DNA of 64,000 bases. Origin: Agelas oroides (Eukaryota > Porifera > Demospongiae > Agelasida > Agelasidae). Below the pieces are notes generated by a model. It had not been told where the DNA came from, searched no databases, and saw only the letters and a program-made list of their open reading frames with translations. The stretch lies in NCBI GenBank assembly GCA_949130485.1, contig OX422205.1, forward strand, positions 4,508,415 through 4,572,414, in the 5' to 3' direction. The translations under genes were made by a program, and so were the position numbers. Of this stretch, positions 11,594-22,515 are shown one piece after another (position 1 is the stretch's first letter; every line of letters starts with the position of its first letter).

Positions 11594-13630
11594 ATGGTAC
11601 AGTGTAGTAGAGCCACGTAGAGCAAAGTAGAGCCATAGTAGAGTGAAGTAGAACCAAGTAGAGCCATTGTAGAGTGTAGTAGAGTCATGTGGAGCACAGT
11701 GGAGGCGTTGTAGTGTGTAGTAGAGGAAAGTAGAGTCAAGTAGAGCGATAGTAGAATGTAGTAGAGTCATTTAGATTCAAGTAGAGCCATGGTAGAATGT
11801 AGTAGAGTCATAATAGAGTCAAGTAGAGCCTTGGTAGAGTGTAGTAGAGTGAAGTAGAGTCAAGTACGGCTAAGGTAGAATGTAGTAGAGCATTATAGAG
11901 TCAAGTAGAGACTTGGTAGAATGTAGCAGTGCCAGGTACAGCCAAGTAGATGCATGGTAGAGTGTAGTAGAGTAATGTCGAAGCTAGTAGAGCCACTGTA
12001 GAATGTAGAAGAGTAACCATAGGGTGTAGTAGAGATAAATAGAAACAAGTACAGCCATGGAAGAGTGTAGTAGATTCAAGTAGAGTCAAGAAGAGCAATG
12101 GTGGAATGAAGTAGAGTCATGTAGAGTCAAGTAGAGCCTTGGTAATATATGGTAGAGCCATGGTAGAGTGTAGTGGAGCCACGTAGAGCAAAGTAGAGCC
12201 ATACTAGAGTGAAGTAGAACCAAGTAGAGTCATTGTAGAGTGTAGTAGAGTCATGTGGAGCCGAGTGGAGGCGTGGTAGAGTGTAGTAGAGGAAAGTAGA
12301 GTCAAGTAGAGCCATGGTAGAATGTAGTAGAGTGATGTAGAGTCGAGTAGAGCCATGGTTGTGTGTAGTACAGTGAAGTAGAGACAAATACGTCCATGGT
12401 AGAATGTAGTAAAGTGATGTAGAGTCAAGTAGAGCTTTGGTAGAATGTAGTAGAGCCATGGCAGACTGTAGTAGTGCCATATACAGCCAAGTAGATCCAT
12501 GGTAGAGTGTAGTAGAGTCATGTCGAAGCTAGTAGAGCCACGGTAGAATGTAGAAGAGTAATGATAGAGTGTATTAGAGCTAAGTAGAACCAAGTAGAGC
12601 CATGGTACAGTGTAGTGGAGTCAAGTAGAGCCATGGTAGAGTGTAGTAGAGTCATGTCGAAGCTAGTAGAGCCACGGTAGAATGTAGAAAATTAATGATA
12701 GAATGTAGTGGAGCTACACTGCAAAAACTGCTTAGTTAAAATTACCACAAGTGCATGGTTACTACAGTTTCAAGGTTCATTGAACAGGGGGGTAGTATGA
12801 TGAAAGGAATTCTAAAACACGATTATTATCCATCAACCCCCTCACAATTCCATCTAGCTTCAAAGAGCTAGCACAGACGCTTGTCTGCTAGTCAACATGT
12901 CAGTTCATATGCATCCATCTGTTGGCTATTATCCTGTTCAGAACTGGATAATTGCCAGCAGATGGATGCATATGAGCTGGTGTACGTTGGCTAGCAGACA
13001 AGTGTCTCTGAAGCTTGATGGATTGTGAGGGGGTTGATGGATAATAATTGTGTTTTTGATTTCTTTAATCACCTGTTCAATAAACCCTGAAACTGCAGTA
13101 ACCTTCACTCGTGGTCATTTTACCAAGTACTTTGTGCAGTGTATAAGTAGAACCAAGTAGAGCCATGGTAGTATGTAGTAGAGTCATGTAGAGTCAAGTA
13201 GAGCCATGGTAGAGTGTAGTAGAGTCATGTAGAGTCAAGTATAGAGACATGGTAGAGTGTAGAAGAGTGAAGTAGAGTCAAGTAGAGCCTTGGTAGAATG
13301 TAGTAGACCCATGCTAGTGTGTAGTAGAGCTACGTAGAGCAAAGTAGAGCCATAGTAGAGTGAAGTAGGACCAAGTAGAGCCATGGTAGAGTGCAGTGGA
13401 GTCAAGTAGAGTCAAGAAGAGCAATCGTGGAATGAAGTATAATCATGTAGATCAAGTAGAGCCTTGGTAGAATGTAGTACAGCCATGGTAGAGTGCTGTA
13501 GAGCCACATAGGGCCATTGTAGGGTGTAGTAGAGTCATGTGGAACCAAGTAGAGGCGTGGTAGAGTGTAGTAGAGGAAAGCAGAATCAAGTAGAACTATG
13601 GTAGAATGTAGAAGAGTAAGGTAGAGTCAA
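11594..13630 (+). repeat. 3.02-kb HOR, unit C (partial, about 2.04 kb), carries MITE copy 3
   Basis: The unit follows unit B at a 3,022-bp offset through the MITE and about 490 bp beyond it, then leaves the 3-kb pattern near 13,630. There GTAGAGTCAAGTAGAGCC continues into a module with an extra TA (GTAGTATAGAGTC, about 13,651) that is not part of the 3-kb unit. The unit is truncated by about 1 kb relative to B. Beyond this point the sequence leads back towards block L. Confidence 0.83.
12717..13141. mobile_element. Foldback MITE-like element, copy 3 (425 bp)
   Basis: This is the third copy at the equivalent site. It shares the C and G variants of copy 2 against copy 1. It has lost one A in the right terminal region (TTTTACCAAG in place of TTTTAACCAAG, about 13,121) and has a T-to-G change in the right terminus (TTTGTGCAGTG, 13134). 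The damaged terminus would probably impair mobilisation if a transposase were supplied in trans, which is inference from the general dependence of such elements on intact ends. Confidence 0.88.
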
Positions 13631-14263
13631 GTAGAGCCATGGTAGAGTGTAGTATAGAGTCATGTAGAGTCAAGTAGTGCCATGGTAGAGTGTAGTAGAG
13701 TGAAATAGATTCAAGTTCGGCCATGGTAGAATGTAGTAGGGTCAGGTAGAGTCAAGTAGAGCCATGGTAGAGTGTAGTAGAGTGAAGTAGAGTCAAGTAC
13801 GGCCATGGTAGAATGTAGTAGAGTCATGTAGAGTCAAGTAGAGCTTTTGTAGAATGTAGTAGAGCCATGGCAGACTGTAGTAGTGCCAGGTACAGCCAAG
13901 AAGATCCATGGTAGAGTGTAGTAGAGTCATGTCGAAGCTAGTAGATCCACGGTAGAATGTAGAAAAGTAATGATAGAGTGTAGTGGAGCTAAGTAGAACC
14001 AAGTAGAGTCATGGTAGAGTGTAGTGGAGTCAAGTAGAGTCAAGAAGAGCAATTGTGGAATGAAGTAGAATCATGTAGATCAAGTAGAGCCTTGGTAGAA
14101 TGTAGTAGAGCCATGGTAGAGTGTAGTAGAGCCACGTAGAGCAAAGTAGAGTCATAGTAGGGTGAAGTAGAACCAAGTAGAGCCATTATAGAGTGTAGTA
14201 GAGTCATGTGGAGCCGAGTAGAGGCGTGGTAGAGTGTAGTAGAGGAAAGTACAGCCATGGTAG
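13631..14263 (+). repeat. Satellite between the 3-kb HOR and block L copy 2
   Basis: This stretch is ordinary 41-bp module sequence with TTCGGCC and TACGGCC variants and a full phrase containing GGTACAGCC, TCGAAGC and GAAGAGCAA. It is the upstream neighbour of block L copy 2. Its counterpart for copy 1 would lie left of the window. Nothing else is seen here. Confidence 0.75.
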
Positions 14264-15410
14264 AATGTAGTAGGGTGATGTAGAGTCAAGTAGAGCCTTG
14301 GTAGAATGTAGTAGAGCCATGGCAGACTGTAGTAGTATTAGGTACATCCAAGTAGATTGATGGTAGAGTGTAATAGACTCATGTTGAAGCTAGTTGAGCT
14401 ACGGTAGAATGTAGAAGGCTAATCATAGAGTGTAGTAGAGATAAGTGGAACCAAGTACAGCTATGGTAGAGTGAAGTAGAGTCAAGTTGAACCAAGTAGA
14501 GCCATGGTAGAGTGTAGTAGAGTCAAGTAGAGTCAAGAAGAGCAATGGTGGAATGAAGTACAGTCATGTAGAGCCAAGTAGAGCCTTGGTAGAATGTAGT
14601 AGAGCCATGGTAGAGTGTAGTAGAGCCACGTAGAACAAAGTAGAGCCATAGTAGGGTGAAGTAGAACCAAGTAGAGCCATTATAGAGCGGAGTAGAGTCA
14701 TGTGGAGCCGAGTTGAGGCGCAGTAGAGTGCAGTAGAGGAAAGTAGTGTCAAGTAGAGCTATGGTAGAATGTAGTAGATTCATGTAGAGTCAAGTAGAGA
14801 CATGGTAGACTGTAGTAGAGTCATGTAGAGTCAAGTAGAGCCACGGTAGACAGTAGTAGAGTGAAGTAGAGTCAAGTACGGCCAGGGTAGAATGTAGTAG
14901 AGTCATGTAGAGTCAAGTAGAGCCATGGTAGACTGTAGTAGAGTGAAGTAGAGTCAAGTACGGCCAGGGTAGAATGTAGTAGAGTCATGTAGAGTCAAGT
15001 AGAGCCTTGGTAGAATGTAGTAGAGCCATGGCAGACTGTAGTAGTGCCGGTACAGCCAAGGAGATCCATGGTAGAGTGTAGTAGTGTCATGTCGAAGCTA
15101 GTATAGAGACACGGTAGGATGTAGAAGAGTAATGATAGAGTGTAGTGGAGCTAAGTAGAACCAAGTAGAGCCATGGTAGAGTGTAGTAGAGTCAAGTACA
15201 GTCAAGAAGAGCAATGGTGGAATGAAGTAGAATCATGTAGATCAAGTAGAGCCTTGGTAGAATGTAATAGAGCCATGGTAGAGTGCAGTAGAACCACATA
15301 GAGCCATTCTAGGGTGTAGTAGAGTCATGTGGAGCCGAGTAGAAGCGTGGTAGAGTGTAGTAGAGGAAAGTAGAGTCAAGTAGACCTATGGTAGAGTGTA
15401 GTAGAGTCAT

Positions 15411-15870
15411 GTAGAGTCAAGTAGAGCCATGGTAGAGTGTAGTAGAGTGAAGTAGAGTCAAGTTCGGCCATGGTAGAATGTAGTAGAGTCATGTCGAGTC
15501 AAGGGGAGCCACGGTAGAGTGTAGTAGAGTGAAGTAGAGTCAAGTTCGGCCATGGTAGAATGTAGTAGAGCCAGGTAGAGTCAAGTAGACCCATGGAAGA
15601 GTGGAGTAGAGTCATGTAGAGTCAAGTTGATCCATGGTAGAGTGTAGTAGAGTGAAGTAGAGTCATGTTTGGCCATGGTAGAATGTAGTAGAGTCATGTA
15701 GAGTCAAGTAGAGCCATGGTAGAGTGTAGTAGAGTGAAATAGAGTCAAGTTCGGCCATGGTAGAATGTAGTAGAGTCAGGTAGAGTCAAGTAGAGCCATG
15801 GTAGAGTGTAGTAGAGTCATGTAGAGTCAAGTAGACCCATGGTAGAGTGTTGTAGAGTCATGTAGAGTCA
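15411..15870 (+). repeat. Local expansion of a two-module (about 82-bp) unit in block L copy 2
   Basis: A run of alternating modules, one with GTTCGGCCATGG and the next with GAGCCATGG preceded by TAGAGTCATG, is repeated several times. Copy 1 has a single such pair at about 1140-1210. The offset between the two L copies jumps by 457 bp here, close to 11 modules (451 bp). This is a recent local amplification by unequal exchange or slippage within one copy. The exact ends are approximate. Confidence 0.7.
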
Positions 15871-17086
15871 AGTAGAGCCATGGTAGAGTGTAGTAGAGTG
15901 AAGTAGAGTCAAGTACGGCGATGGTAGAATGTAGTAGAGCCATGGTAGACTGTAGTAGTGCCAGGTACAGCCAAGTAGATCCATGGTAGAGTGCAGTAAA
16001 GTCATGTCGAAGCTAGTAGAGCCACGGTAGAATGTAGAAGAGCAATTATAGAGTGTAGTAGAGCTAAGTAGAACCAAGTAGAGCTATGGTAGAGTGTAGT
16101 AGAGTGAAGTAGAGTCAGGAAGAGCAATGGTGGAATGAAGTAGAATCATGTAGAGCCAAGTAGAGCCTTGGTAGAATGAAGTAGAGCCATGGTAGAGTGT
16201 AGTGGAGTGAAGTAGAATCAAGTACGGCCATGGTAGAATGTAGTAGGGTGATGTAGAGTCAAGTAGAACCTTGGTAGAGTGTAGTAGACCCATGGCAGAC
16301 TGCAGTAGTATCAGGTACATGCAAGTAGATTGATGGTAGAGTGTAATAGAGTCATGTTGAAGCTACTTGAGCCACGGTAGAATGTAGAAAGCTAATCATA
16401 GAGTGTAGTAGAGATAAGTATAACCAAGTACAGCTATGGTAGAGTGTAGTAGAGTCAAGTAGAGTCAAGTAGAGCCATGGTAGAGTGTAGTAGAGTGAAG
16501 AAGAGTCAAGTACGGCCATGGTAGAATGTAGTAGAGTCATGTAGAGTCAAGTATAGCTTTGGTAGAATGTAGTAGAGCCATGGCAGACAGTAGTAGAGCC
16601 AGGTACAGCCAAGTAGATCCATGGTAGAGTGTAGTAGAGTCATGTCGAAGCTAGTAGAACCACGGTAGAATGTAGAAGAGTAATGATAGAGTGTAGTGGA
16701 GCTAAGTAGAACCAAGTAGAGACATGGGAGAGTGTAGTGGAGTCAAGTAGAGTCAAGAAGAGCAATGGTGGAATGAAGCAGAATCATGTAGAGCAAGTAG
16801 AGCCTTCGTAGAATGTAGTAGGGCCATGGTAGTGTGTAGTAGAGCCACGTAGAGCAAAGTAGAGCCATAGTAGAGTGAAGTAGAACAAACTAGAGCCATT
16901 ATAGAGTGTAGTAGAGTCAGGTGGAGCCAAGTAGAGGCGTGGTAGAGTGTAGTAGAGAAAAGTAGAGTGAAGCAGAGCGATGGTAGAATGCAGTAGAGTC
17001 ATGTAGAGTAAAGTAGAGCCATGGTAGAGTGTAGTAGAGTCATATAGAGTCCAGTAGAGCCATGGTAGAGTGTAGTAGAGTGAAGT

Positions 17087-17106
17087 AGAGTGAAGTAGAG
17101 TCAAGT
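17087..17106 (+). repeat. Single 10-mer duplication (GTGAAGTAGA twice)
   Basis: The word GAGTGAAGTA occurs twice in a row here in block L copy 2, where copy 1 (about 2600) has it once. The offset between the copies changes by exactly 10 bp across this site (14,484 to 14,494). It shows that the 10-mer, and not only the 41-mer, can act as a unit of duplication. Confidence 0.7.
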
Positions 17107-19187
17107 ACGGCCATGGAAGAATGTAGTAGAGTCATGTAGAGTGAATAGAGCCTTGGTAGAATATAGTAAAGCCATGGTAGATTGTAGTAGAGCCACGTAG
17201 AGCAAAGAAGAGCCATAGTAGAGTGCAGTAGAACCAAGTAGAGCCATTGTAGTGTGTAGTAGAGTCATGTGGAGCAGAGTGGAGGCGTGGTAGTGTGTAG
17301 TAGAGGAAAGTAGAGTCAAGTAGAGCCATGGTAGAATGAAGTACAGTCATGTAGAGTCAAGTAGAGCCATGATAGAGTGTAGTAGAGTGAAGTAGAGAAG
17401 AGTACGGCCATGGTAGAATGTAGTAGAGACATGTAGAGTGAAGTAGAGCCTTGGGAGAATGTAGCAGAGCCATGGTAGACTGTAGTAGTGTCATATACAG
17501 GCAAGTAGATCCATGGTAGAGTGTAGTAGAGTCATGTCGAAGCTAGTAGAGCAACGGTAGAATGTAGAAGAGTAATGATAGAGTGTAGTAGAGCTAAGTC
17601 GAACCAAGTAGAGCCATGGTAGAGTGTAGTGGAGTCAAGTAGAGTCAAGAAGAGCAATGGTGGAATGATGTAGAATCGTGTAGATCAAGTAGAGCCTTGG
17701 TAGAATGTAGTAGAGCCATGGTAGAGTGTAGTAGAGCCACGTAGAGCAAAGAAGAGCCATAGTAGAGTGAAGTAGAACCAAGTAGAGCCATTGTAGAGTG
17801 TAGCAGAGTCATGTGGAGCCGAGTACAGGCGTGGTAGAGTGTAGTAGAGGAAAGTAGAGTCAAGTAGAGCCATGGTAGTATGTAGTAGAGTCTTGTAGTT
17901 TGAAGTACGGCCATGGTAGGATGTACTAGATCCATGGCAGACTGTAGAAGTGCCAGGTACAGCCAAGTAGATCCATGGTAGAGTGTAGTAGAGTCATGTC
18001 GAATCTAGTAGAACCACGGTAGAATGTAGAGGAGTAATTATAGAGTGTAGCAGAGCTAAGTAGAACCAAGTAGAGCCATGGTAGAGCGTAGTGGAGTCAA
18101 GTAGGGTCAAGAAGAGCAATGGTGGAATGAAGTAGAATCATATAGATCAAGTAGAGCCTTGGTAGAATGTAGTACAGCCATGGTAGTGTGTAGTAGACCC
18201 ACGTAGAGCAAAGTAGAGCCATACTAGAGTGAAGTAGAGCAAAGTAGAGCCATTGTAGAGGGTAGTAGAGTCAGGTGGAACCGAGTAGAGGCGTGGTAGA
18301 GTGTAGTAGAGGAAAGTAGAGTCAAGTAGCGCGATGGTAGAATGTGGTAGAGTCATGTAGAGTCAAGTAGAGCCATGGTAGAGTGTAGTAGAGTCATGTA
18401 GAGTCATGTAGAGCCATGGTAGAGTGTAGTAGAGTGAAGTAGAGTCAAGTACGGCTATGGTAGAAAGTAGTAGAGTCGTGTAGAGTCAAGTGGAGCCTTG
18501 GTAGAATGTAGTAGAGCCATGGCAGACTGTAGTAGTATCAGGTACATCCAAGTAGATCGATGGTAGAGTGTAATAGAGTCATGTGGAAGCTAGTTGAGCC
18601 ACGGTAGAATGTAGAAGACTAATCATAGAGTGTAGTAGAGATAAGTAGAACCAAGTACAGCTATGGTAGAGTGTAGTAGAGTCAAGTAGAGTCAAGTAGA
18701 GCCATGGTAGAGTGTAGTAGAGGGAAGAAGAGTCAAGTACGGCCATGGTAGAATGTAGTAGAGTCATGTAGAGTCAAGTATAGCTTTGGTAGAATGTAGT
18801 AGAGCCATGGCAGAGTGTAGTAGAGTCAGGTACAGCCAAGTAGATCCATCGTAGTGTGTAGTAGAGTCATGTCGAAGCTAGTAGAACCACGGTAGAATGT
18901 AGAAGAGTAATGATAGAGTGTAGTAGAGCTAAGTAGAACCAAGTAGAGACATGGTAGAGTGTAGTGGAGTCAAGTAGAGTCAAGAAGAGAAATGGTGGAA
19001 TGAAGTAGAATCATGTAGATCAAGTAGAGCCTTGGTAGAATGTAGTAGAGCCATGGTAGTATGTAGTAGAGTGAAGTAGAACAAAGTAGAGCCATTGTAG
19101 AGTGTAGTAGAGTCAGGTGGAGCCGAGTAGAAGCGTTGTAGAGTGTAGTAAGTAGAGTCAAGTAGAGCGAAAGTAGAATGTAGTAGA

Positions 19188-19310
19188 GTCATGTAGAGTC
19201 AAGTAGAGCCATGGAAGAGTGTAGTAGAGTTATATAGAGTGAAGTAGAGCCATGGTAGAGTGTAGTAGAGTGAAGTAGAGTCAAGGACGGCCATGGTAGA
19301 ATGTAGTAGA
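19188..19310 (+). repeat. Three-module (123-bp) segment present only in block L copy 2
   Basis: The word GTCATGTAGAGTCAAGTAGA begins at 19188 and again at 19311, but only once (4501) in copy 1. The offset between copies changes by exactly 123 bp, which is 3 x 41. The extra segment contains GGAAGAG, GTTATATAGAG and AAGGACGGCC variants. Either copy 2 gained it or copy 1 lost it. The exact multiple of the module shows that exchange is in register. Confidence 0.8.
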
Positions 19311-20355
19311 GTCATGTAGAGTCAAGTAGAGCCTTGGTAGAATATAGTAGAGTCATGGTAGAGTGTAGTAGAGCCACGTAGAGCAAAGTAGAGCCATAGT
19401 AGATTGAAGTAGAACCAAGTAGAGCCATTGTAGAGTGTAGTAGAGTCATGTGGAGCAGAGTGGAGGCGTGGTAGTGTGTAGTAGAGGAAAGTAGAGTCAA
19501 GTAGAGCGATAGTAGAATGTAGTAGAGTCATGTAGATTCAAGTAGAGCCATGGTAGAGTGTAGTAGAGTCATAATAGGGTCAAGTAGAGCCTTGGTAGAG
19601 TGCAGTAGAGTGAAGTAGAGTCATGTCGAAGCTAGTAGAGCCACTGTAGAATGTAGAAGAGTAACCATAGAGTGTAGTAGAGATAAGTAGAAACAAGTAC
19701 AGCCATGGAAGAGTGTAGTAGAGTCAAGTAGAGTCAAGAAGAGCAATGGTGGAATGAAGTAGAGTCATGTAGAGTCAAGTAGAGCCTTGGTAATATATGG
19801 TAGACCAATGGTAGAGTATAGTAGAGCCACGTAGAGCAAAGTAGAGCCATAGTAGAGTGAAGAAGAACCAAGTAGAGTCATTGTAGAGTGTAGTAGAGTC
19901 ATGTGGAACCGAGTGGAGGCGTGGTAGAGTGTAGTAGAGGAAAGTAGAGTCAAGTAGAGCCATCGTAGAATGTAGTAGAGTCATGTAGAGTCAAGTAGAG
20001 CCATGGTAGTGTGTAGTACAGTGAAGTAGAGTCAAATACGTCCATGGTAGAATGTAGTAAAGTGTTGTAGAGTCAAGTAGAGCTTTGGTAGAATATAGTA
20101 GAGCCATGGCAACTGTAGTAGTGCCATATACAGCCAAGTAGATCCATGGTAGAGTGTAGTAGAGTCATGTCGAAGCTAGTAGAGCCACGGTGGAATGTAG
20201 AAGAGTAATGATAGAGTGTATTAGAGCTAAGTAGAACCAAGTAGAGCCATGGTAGAGTGTAGTGGAGTCAAGTACAGTGAAGAAGAGCAATGGTGGAATG
20301 AAGTAGACTCATGTAGAGCCAAGTAGAGCCTTGGTAGAATGTAATAGAGCCATGG

Positions 20356-20508
20356 TAGAGTGTAGTAGAGCCACGTAGAGCAAAGTAGAGCCATAGTAGG
20401 GTGAAGTAGAACCAAGTAGAGTCAATATAGAATGTAGTAGAGTCATGTGGAGCCGAGTAGAGGTGTGGTAGAGTGTAGTAGAGGAAAGTAGAGTCAAGTA
20501 GAGCCATG
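20356..20508 (+). repeat. Transition between block L copy 2 and the MITE-free 3-kb segment
   Basis: This short stretch of satellite has AATATAGAATG and GAGGTGTGG variants. It has no near-identical partner in copy 1, which has already crossed into the 3-kb unit at this point. It probably preserves part of the original right end of block L that the copy 1 rearrangement removed. Confidence 0.6.
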
Positions 20509-22515
20509 GTAGAATGTAATAGAGTCATGTAGAGTCAAGTAGAGCCGAGGTAGACTGTAGTAGAGTCATGTAGAGTCAATTAGAGCCAAGGTAGAGTGTA
20601 GTAGAATGAAGTAGAGTCAAGTACGGCCATGGTGGAACGTACTAGAGTGATTCAGAGTCAAGTAGAGCCTTGGTAGAAAGTAGTAGAGCCATGGGAGACT
20701 GTAGTAGTATCAGGTACATCCAAGCAGATCCATGGTAGAGTGTAATAGAGTCATGTCTAAGCTAGTAGAGCCACGGTAGAATGTAGAAAAGTAATCATAG
20801 AGTGTAGTAGAGATAAGTAGAACCAAGTACAGCTATGGTAGAGTGTAGTAGAGTCAAGTAGAGTCAAGAAGAGCAATAGTGGAATGAGTAGGGTCATGTA
20901 GTGTCAAGTAGAGCCTTGGTAGAATATAGTAGATCCATGGTAGAGTGTAGTAGTGCCACGTAGAGCAAAGTAGAGCCATAGTAGAGTGAAGTAGAACCAA
21001 GTAGAGCCATTGTAGAGTGTGATAGAGTCATGTGGAGCCGGGTGGAGGCGTGGTAGAGTTTAGTAGAGGAAAGTAGAGTCAAGTAGAGCCATGGTAGAAT
21101 GTAGTAGAGTCATGTAGAGTCATGTAGAGCCATGGTGGAGTGTAGTAGAGTGAAGTAGAGACAAGTACGGCCATGGTAGAATGGAGTAGAGTAATGTAGA
21201 CTCAAGTAGAGCCTTAGTAGAATGCAGTAGAGCCATGGCAGACTGTAGTAGTGCCAGATACAGCCAAGTAGATCCATGGTAGTGTGTAGTAGAGTCATGT
21301 CGAAGCTAGTAGAGCGACGGTAGAATGTAGAAGAGTAATGATAGTGTGTAGTAGAGCTAGGTAGAACCAAGTTGAGCCATGGTAGAGTGTAGTGGAGTCA
21401 AGTAGAGTCAAGAGCAGCAATGGTGGAATGAAGTAGAATCATGTAGATCAAGTAGAGCCTTGGTAGAATGTAGTAGAGCCATGGTACAGTGTAGTAGAGC
21501 CACGTAGAGCAAAGTAGAGCCATAGTAGAGTGAAGTAGAACCAAGTAGAGCCATTGTAGAGTGTAGTAGAGTCATGTGGAGCACAGTGGAGGCGTTGTAG
21601 TGTGTAGTAGAGGAAAGTAGAGTCAAGTAGAGCGATAGTAGAATGTAGTAGAGTCATTTAGATTCAAGTAGAGCCATGGTAGAATGTAGTAGAGTCATAA
21701 TAGAGTCAAGTAGAGCCTTGGTAGAGTGTAGTAGAGTGAAGTAGAGTCAAGTACGGCTAAGGTAGAATGTAGTAGAGCATTATAGAGTCAAGTAGAGTCT
21801 TGGTAGAATGTAGCAGTGCCAGGTACAGCCAAGTAGATGCATGGTAGAGTGTAGTAGAGTAATGTCGAAGCTAGTAGAGCCACTGTAGAATGTAGAAGAG
21901 TAACCATAGGGTGTAGTAGAGATAAATAGAAACAAGTACAGCCATGGAAGAGTGTAGTAGATTCAAGTAGAGTCAAGAAGAGCAATGGTGGAATGAAGTA
22001 GAGTCATGTAGAGTCAAGTAGAGCCTTGGTAATATATGGTAGAGCCATGGTAGAGTGTAGTGGAGCCACGTAGAGCAAAGTAGAGCCATACTAGAGTGAA
22101 GTAGAACCAAGTAGAGTCATTGTAGAGTGTAGTAGAGTCATGTGGAGCCGAGTGGAGGCGTGGTAGAGTGCAGTAGAGGAAAGTAGAGTCAAGTAGAGCC
22201 ATGGTAGAATGTAGTAGAGTGATGTAGAGTCGAGTAGAGCCATGGTAGTGTGTAGTACAGTGAAGTAGAGACAAATACGTCCATGGTAGAATGTAGTAAA
22301 GTGATGTAGAGTCAAGTAGAGCTTTGGTAGAATGTAGTAGAGCCATGGCAGACTGTAGTAGTGCCATATACAGCCAAGTAGATCCATGGTAGAGTGTAGT
22401 AGAGTCATGTCGAAGCTAGTAGAGCCACGGAAGAATGTAGAAGAGTAATGATAGAGTGTATTAGAGCTAAGTAGAACCAAGTAGAGCCATGGTAGAGTGT
22501 AGTGGAGTCAAGTAG
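20509..22515 (+). repeat. Segment D: about 2.0 kb of the 3-kb unit, without the MITE
   Basis: This segment is nearly identical to about 10621-12620 (offset 9,888, then 9,887 after a 1-bp deletion near 20,888). Both carry the CCGAGGTAGACTG, GTGGAACGTACTAG and GATTCAGAG markers. It diverges just before the place where units A to C lead into the MITE: D reads GGTAGAGTGTAGTGGAG and goes on to a GAAGAGCAA module, whereas A to C read GGTACAGTGTAGTGGAG and pass through an extra phrase to the element. It is therefore either an ancestral form or a recombinant that excluded the MITE segment. Confidence 0.83.

Larger units (their letters stand above)
14264..20355 (+). repeat. Large HOR block L, copy 2
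   Basis: This is a near-identical, collinear duplicate of 1-5545, beginning with the same AATGTAGTAGGGTGATGTAG phrase as position 1. Relative to copy 1 it has a net gain of about 450 bp (about 11 modules) near 15.4-15.87 kb, a net loss of about 236 bp near 16.2 kb, one duplicated 10-mer near 17,090, about 195 bp more near 18.2 kb and an exact 123-bp (three-module) segment at 19188-19310. Point differences are sparse. Copy 1 jumps into the 3-kb unit at about 5,545, whereas copy 2 continues further before meeting related sequence at 20,509. Confidence 0.85.
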
